Positions 61,834 through 64,000 of a stretch of DNA of 64,000 nucleotides are shown piece by piece (positions within the stretch are counted from its first letter, which is position 1; every line of letters starts with the position of its first letter). The notes below the pieces were generated by a model. That model saw only the letters and a list, made by a program, of their open reading frames with translations, was not told the origin of the DNA and searched no databases. The position numbers and the translations under genes are program-made. The DNA is from Prevotella sp. (lineage in GTDB: Bacteria; Bacteroidota; Bacteroidia; Bacteroidales; Bacteroidaceae). The stretch spans positions 42,121 through 106,120 of the forward strand of contig JAFTGH010000016.1 in the NCBI GenBank assembly GCA_017458005.1, written 5' to 3'.

Positions 61834-62477
61834 AGTGACTCCAATTCTCCTGTTTCAACAAATGTCTCGTTATATTCCTCTGCTACATCGGCTCTGTGGT
61901 CTACAACTTGGTTGGGGTCTATCTCCTTTCCTGTCCCTATTTCCATATAGATGAGAGTGCCCTGCCAGAAACCGTTCTCAACGATTGTTGTTTTCCCGTT
62001 TTCTATTATCAATTTATGACTACCTGAATGTAGAATAAATTTCTTGCCGATATTATCAATAAGTCTGGAGGTGGTATATAGACCAAATCCCATGCCTTTG
62101 CCGTCTGTAATCGTATCTTGAAGGCAAAGCCTCAAGGCTTCGCTTTCTGTGATCTCCTTGTATTTACTGTTTTCTGCCAGTGACGCTTTAATACCCATAC
62201 CATCATCAGCGATAAGTATGTGCAGAGACTCACATCCATTGTCATAATAGGTGATGGCGGTTCCTAAAGGCTTGCCAGAATGTATATGTACGTTATCCAT
62301 TATTTCATAGAGACAATAACTTAATGCTTGCAGTACACTGACCTCTATCTCAAAATGGGATGTCATAGCATGTATAACATTCCTGTACACAGCGTTCAGC
62401 GTCTGTGCGTCAAACACGTCTATTGAGACGTTGTTTTTTCCTTTGAAATACTGGTCTATTAGGAATGCTATATCCAT
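61827..62477 (-). CDS. histidine kinase-like ATPase (anti-sigma-type)
   Basis: The 216-aa protein has the ATP-binding motifs of a GHKL fold: the N box in YCLYEIMDNVHIHSG, the G1 box ADDGMGIK and the G2 box GKGMGFGLYTTSRLI. It has no phospho-acceptor domain or membrane helix, as in anti-sigma kinases. Its partner is the STAS-like gene downstream. A -7 TATCTTTG lies at 62505-62498. Confidence 0.85.
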   Translation of the reverse strand: MDIAFLIDQYFKGKNNVSIDVFDAQTLNAVYRNVIHAMTSHFEIEVSVLQALSYCLYEIMDNVHIHSGKPLGTAITYYDNGCESLHILIADDGMGIKASLAENSKYKEITESEALRLCLQDTITDGKGMGFGLYTTSRLIDNIGKKFILHSGSHKLIIENGKTTIVENGFWQGTLIYMEIGTGKEIDPNQVVDHRADVAEEYNETFVETGELESLW

Positions 62478-62497
62478 GCGTATTTATAATTTTGCTA

Positions 62498-62505
62498 CAA
62501 AGATA
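62498..62505 (-). promoter_or_regulatory. -7 element of the HATPase gene
   Basis: TATCTTTG on the minus strand is 20 nt before the start codon. The -33 is not clear. Confidence 0.55.
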
Positions 62506-62582
62506 CACTTTTTCCCATGAATAATCTTCTTTTTGCCGCTATTTTTTGTGCGATACCATTTTTATGAATGAGTTTCAAAAAT

Positions 62583-62676
62583 CTATTAACCTATTAACCT
62601 TTTTCGCTGGAATGCCGATGTACAGGGGTTTTCACGACGGTAATAGTTGGTTGAACTATTAACGTACTATTACCGT
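62583..62676. repeat. CTATTAAC repeats and 11-bp inverted repeat
   Basis: CTATTAAC occurs at 62583, 62591 and about 62656. An 11-bp perfect inverted repeat (ACGGTAATAGT at 62637-62647, ACTATTACCGT at 62666-62676) spans the third copy, with an inner TAGTT...AACTA pair. It lies about 150 bp before the DUF6078-like gene and could be an operator or an element boundary. Confidence 0.6.
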
Positions 62677-62813
62677 TTATGCTTTTTGACTCCCGTTTTT
62701 GTAAATTTTGGAGGCGATTTTTCAGGGTATTCCAAGAAAAATGCGTACCTTCGCAGTCGATATGTCAACTATGACCATATCAATTATCCATAACTCATAA
62801 AACTTAATCAAAA

Positions 62814-63269
62814 ATGGAAAGAAAAAACAACAAGACTGAACATGATTTTCGGAATGTGCCGAAAGGTTATCAACTGTGCTTCAACAAGGAGTGTCCCAAG
62901 AGGGACGAGTGCCTGAGATTCCTTGCTGGCAGTGCGCTGCCGGAGGAGCGTGACTGGGGTCCTGCCATCTACCCGAACATGAAGATGACGGAGAGGGGTT
63001 GCCGACTCTATGGCACTGCACAGGCGACGGAGATGGCATGGGGCTTTAACACTCTGTTTGAGGAGGTCAAGAGCAAGCATGAGCGAGGGCTGCGCACGGC
63101 GATGCGACAGTATCTCAACGGCACCAGCAACTATTATCGCTACCACAACGGGGAGCGGTTGCTGAACAAAGAGCAGCAGGAATGGATCATCAATCTCTTC
63201 CAGCGGACAGGCTACCAAGAGAATCTGGAATTTGACCATTATGCGCTCGTTTACGACTTTGGCGCATGA
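62814..63269 (+). CDS. hypothetical protein, DUF6078-like
   Basis: The 151-aa protein has an N-terminal Cys cluster (CFNKECPKRDECLRF, then GCRLYG), a possible metal site, and a helical C-terminal half. It matches my memory of DUF6078, a family of small Bacteroidota proteins without known function. It precedes a VapE/VirE gene and is probably part of the same accessory element. A weak -7 (TACCTTCG) is at 62746-62753. Confidence 0.65.
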   Translation: MERKNNKTEHDFRNVPKGYQLCFNKECPKRDECLRFLAGSALPEERDWGPAIYPNMKMTERGCRLYGTAQATEMAWGFNTLFEEVKSKHERGLRTAMRQYLNGTSNYYRYHNGERLLNKEQQEWIINLFQRTGYQENLEFDHYALVYDFGA

Positions 63270-63393
63270 TTTCAACGCAAAACCAACCGTTTTTAGCATT
63301 TTTATGACTCGTTAACAAAATTCCCAAAAATCTTCCGAATATCTGGGAATCCTATTCCGGATGCCTCGGAGTACCTCTCCTAGATATCCGTAC

Positions 63394-63442
63394 ACCTCCT
63401 CCGCAATACTGGTATCTTAATTCCGCAATATGCGGAGGAGGT
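63394..63442. repeat. 12-bp inverted repeat before the VapE gene
   Basis: ACCTCCTCCGCA (63394-63405) and TGCGGAGGAGGT (63431-63442) are perfectly complementary with a 25-bp loop. The 308-bp gap also holds a promoter-like TATCTTTG at 63483-63490 and a leader hairpin (TCAGGG-GAAAG-CCCCTGA type) at about 63526-63542. Confidence 0.65.
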
Positions 63443-63577
63443 CTCCGCTACCTTGGGTATTGACAAAAGGATTATCTTTTTGTATCTTTGCAATCGCTTT
63501 TGAGGAAGCAATGCAATCGAAACGCTCAGGGAAAGCCCCTGACGCTATATTATTAACTTTTTAAAACCATTCTGAAT

Positions 63578-64000
63578 ATGGAAAATTTAACCATTCATGG
63601 CGAAGTCCTCGCGACTTCGCAGGAGGCGACTCTGGCTGTAGAGTTGTTCCTCCAAGACAATTACCTCTTCCGTCGCAACGTGCTCAACGGAAAGGTAGAG
63701 TTCGCAACCCTTCCTGCCGAGACTCCTCAGTACCGGACACTGACGCAGGAGTCGCTGAACAGCATCATCATCCGTGCCAAACGGGAGGATGTCTGTGAGA
63801 AGGGAAACCCGAGAGGGGACATCATGGAACTGATTCGTTCCGAGGAGGTTCCTGCGTTCAACCCCGTGCAGGACTTCCTGGAGCACCTGCCCGAGTGGGA
63901 CGGGAGGAACCATGTGGCACAGTTGTTCAGCAGGATTCCTGGCATCTCAACCGAGCAGCACGGCTTCCTCGCCATCTGGCTCCGCTCCACCGTCGCCCAC
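63578..64000 (+). CDS. VapE/VirE-type protein, 3' end outside the window
   Basis: Only the first 141 residues are visible. They show the start of the virulence-associated E family in Bacteroidota: LFLQDNYLFRRNVLNGKVEF, SLNSIIIRAKRE and VQDFLEHLPEWDGRNHVAQL, a primase/helicase-like protein of phage and mobile-element origin. The full gene should carry a P-loop ATPase domain beyond the window. In related genomes such genes are commonly followed by an HU-like gene and an amidase; this is recollection and cannot be checked here. Confidence 0.85.
   Translation, partial: MENLTIHGEVLATSQEATLAVELFLQDNYLFRRNVLNGKVEFATLPAETPQYRTLTQESLNSIIIRAKREDVCEKGNPRGDIMELIRSEEVPAFNPVQDFLEHLPEWDGRNHVAQLFSRIPGISTEQHGFLAIWLRSTVAH

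Noticed and set aside
1-64000. tRNA genes
   Set aside because: No T-loop and acceptor-stem combination could be recognised on either strand; a dedicated search would be needed to exclude one fully.

Overview
The window looks like chromosome of a Prevotella-type member of the order Bacteroidales. The signs are the Bacteroidota promoter signature (TTTG, about 19 nt, then TAnnTTTG) before many genes, almost no Shine-Dalgarno sequences, and conserved blocks such as DoxX-like/tpiA/SPOR/folE and ftsX/DUF3098/uppP/truB/queA. No rRNA, tRNA or CRISPR array was found. All calls come from reading the sequence and from family knowledge; no database search was run.

Region 1 (1-10.0 kb) starts inside a DoxX-like membrane protein that reads in frame, without a stop, into tpiA. 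A SPOR protein, folE and a small membrane protein follow. On the minus strand lies a complete glycine-cleavage operon, lplA-gcvT-gcvH-gcvPA-gcvPB-lpdA, with a clear promoter. Region 2 (10.0-14.4 kb) is accessory: a hairpin-rich intergenic stretch, an AT-rich orphan secreted protein, a three-gene overlapping module with a DUF3990 ADP-ribosyltransferase-like gene, then nadB.

Region 3 (14.4-43.5 kb) is mostly core: dacB, an MscS channel, a TonB-dependent-type outer membrane protein with a LytS/LytTR two-component pair, mutY, purN, yraN, an etfBA/acyl-CoA dehydrogenase operon, an RND efflux operon with a palindrome at its promoter, lpxA, a radical SAM enzyme, the ftsX-DUF3098-uppP-truB-queA-folK operon, a GH28 enzyme, rpsO and typA on divergent promoters that form a perfect inverted repeat, and a K+ channel.

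Region 4 (43.7-57.6 kb) is the most interesting part. A promoter drives a roughly 340-nt structured RNA ending in a terminator-like hairpin. Twelve tightly packed genes follow: four FHA-domain proteins (one a transmembrane protein with two FHA domains and a trypsin-like protease domain), two membrane-anchored Ser/Thr kinases, two membrane-anchored PP2C phosphatases, two exported repeat proteins, an outer membrane beta-barrel and a lipoprotein. The set reads as a self-contained phospho-threonine circuit linking cytoplasm to envelope. No type VI secretion genes are present.

Region 5 (57.5-64 kb) is accessory. An AAA/DUF4143 ATPase gene and a Fic gene sit in matching cassettes bounded by near-identical flanks (81 bp on one side, 147 bp on the other, with a 23-bp tandem repeat expanded in one copy). 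The right flank is the 3' end of a neighbouring zinc-ribbon protein gene. Then come a PrsW protease, a STAS-like/HATPase pair, a DUF6078-like gene and the 5' part of a VapE/VirE gene.
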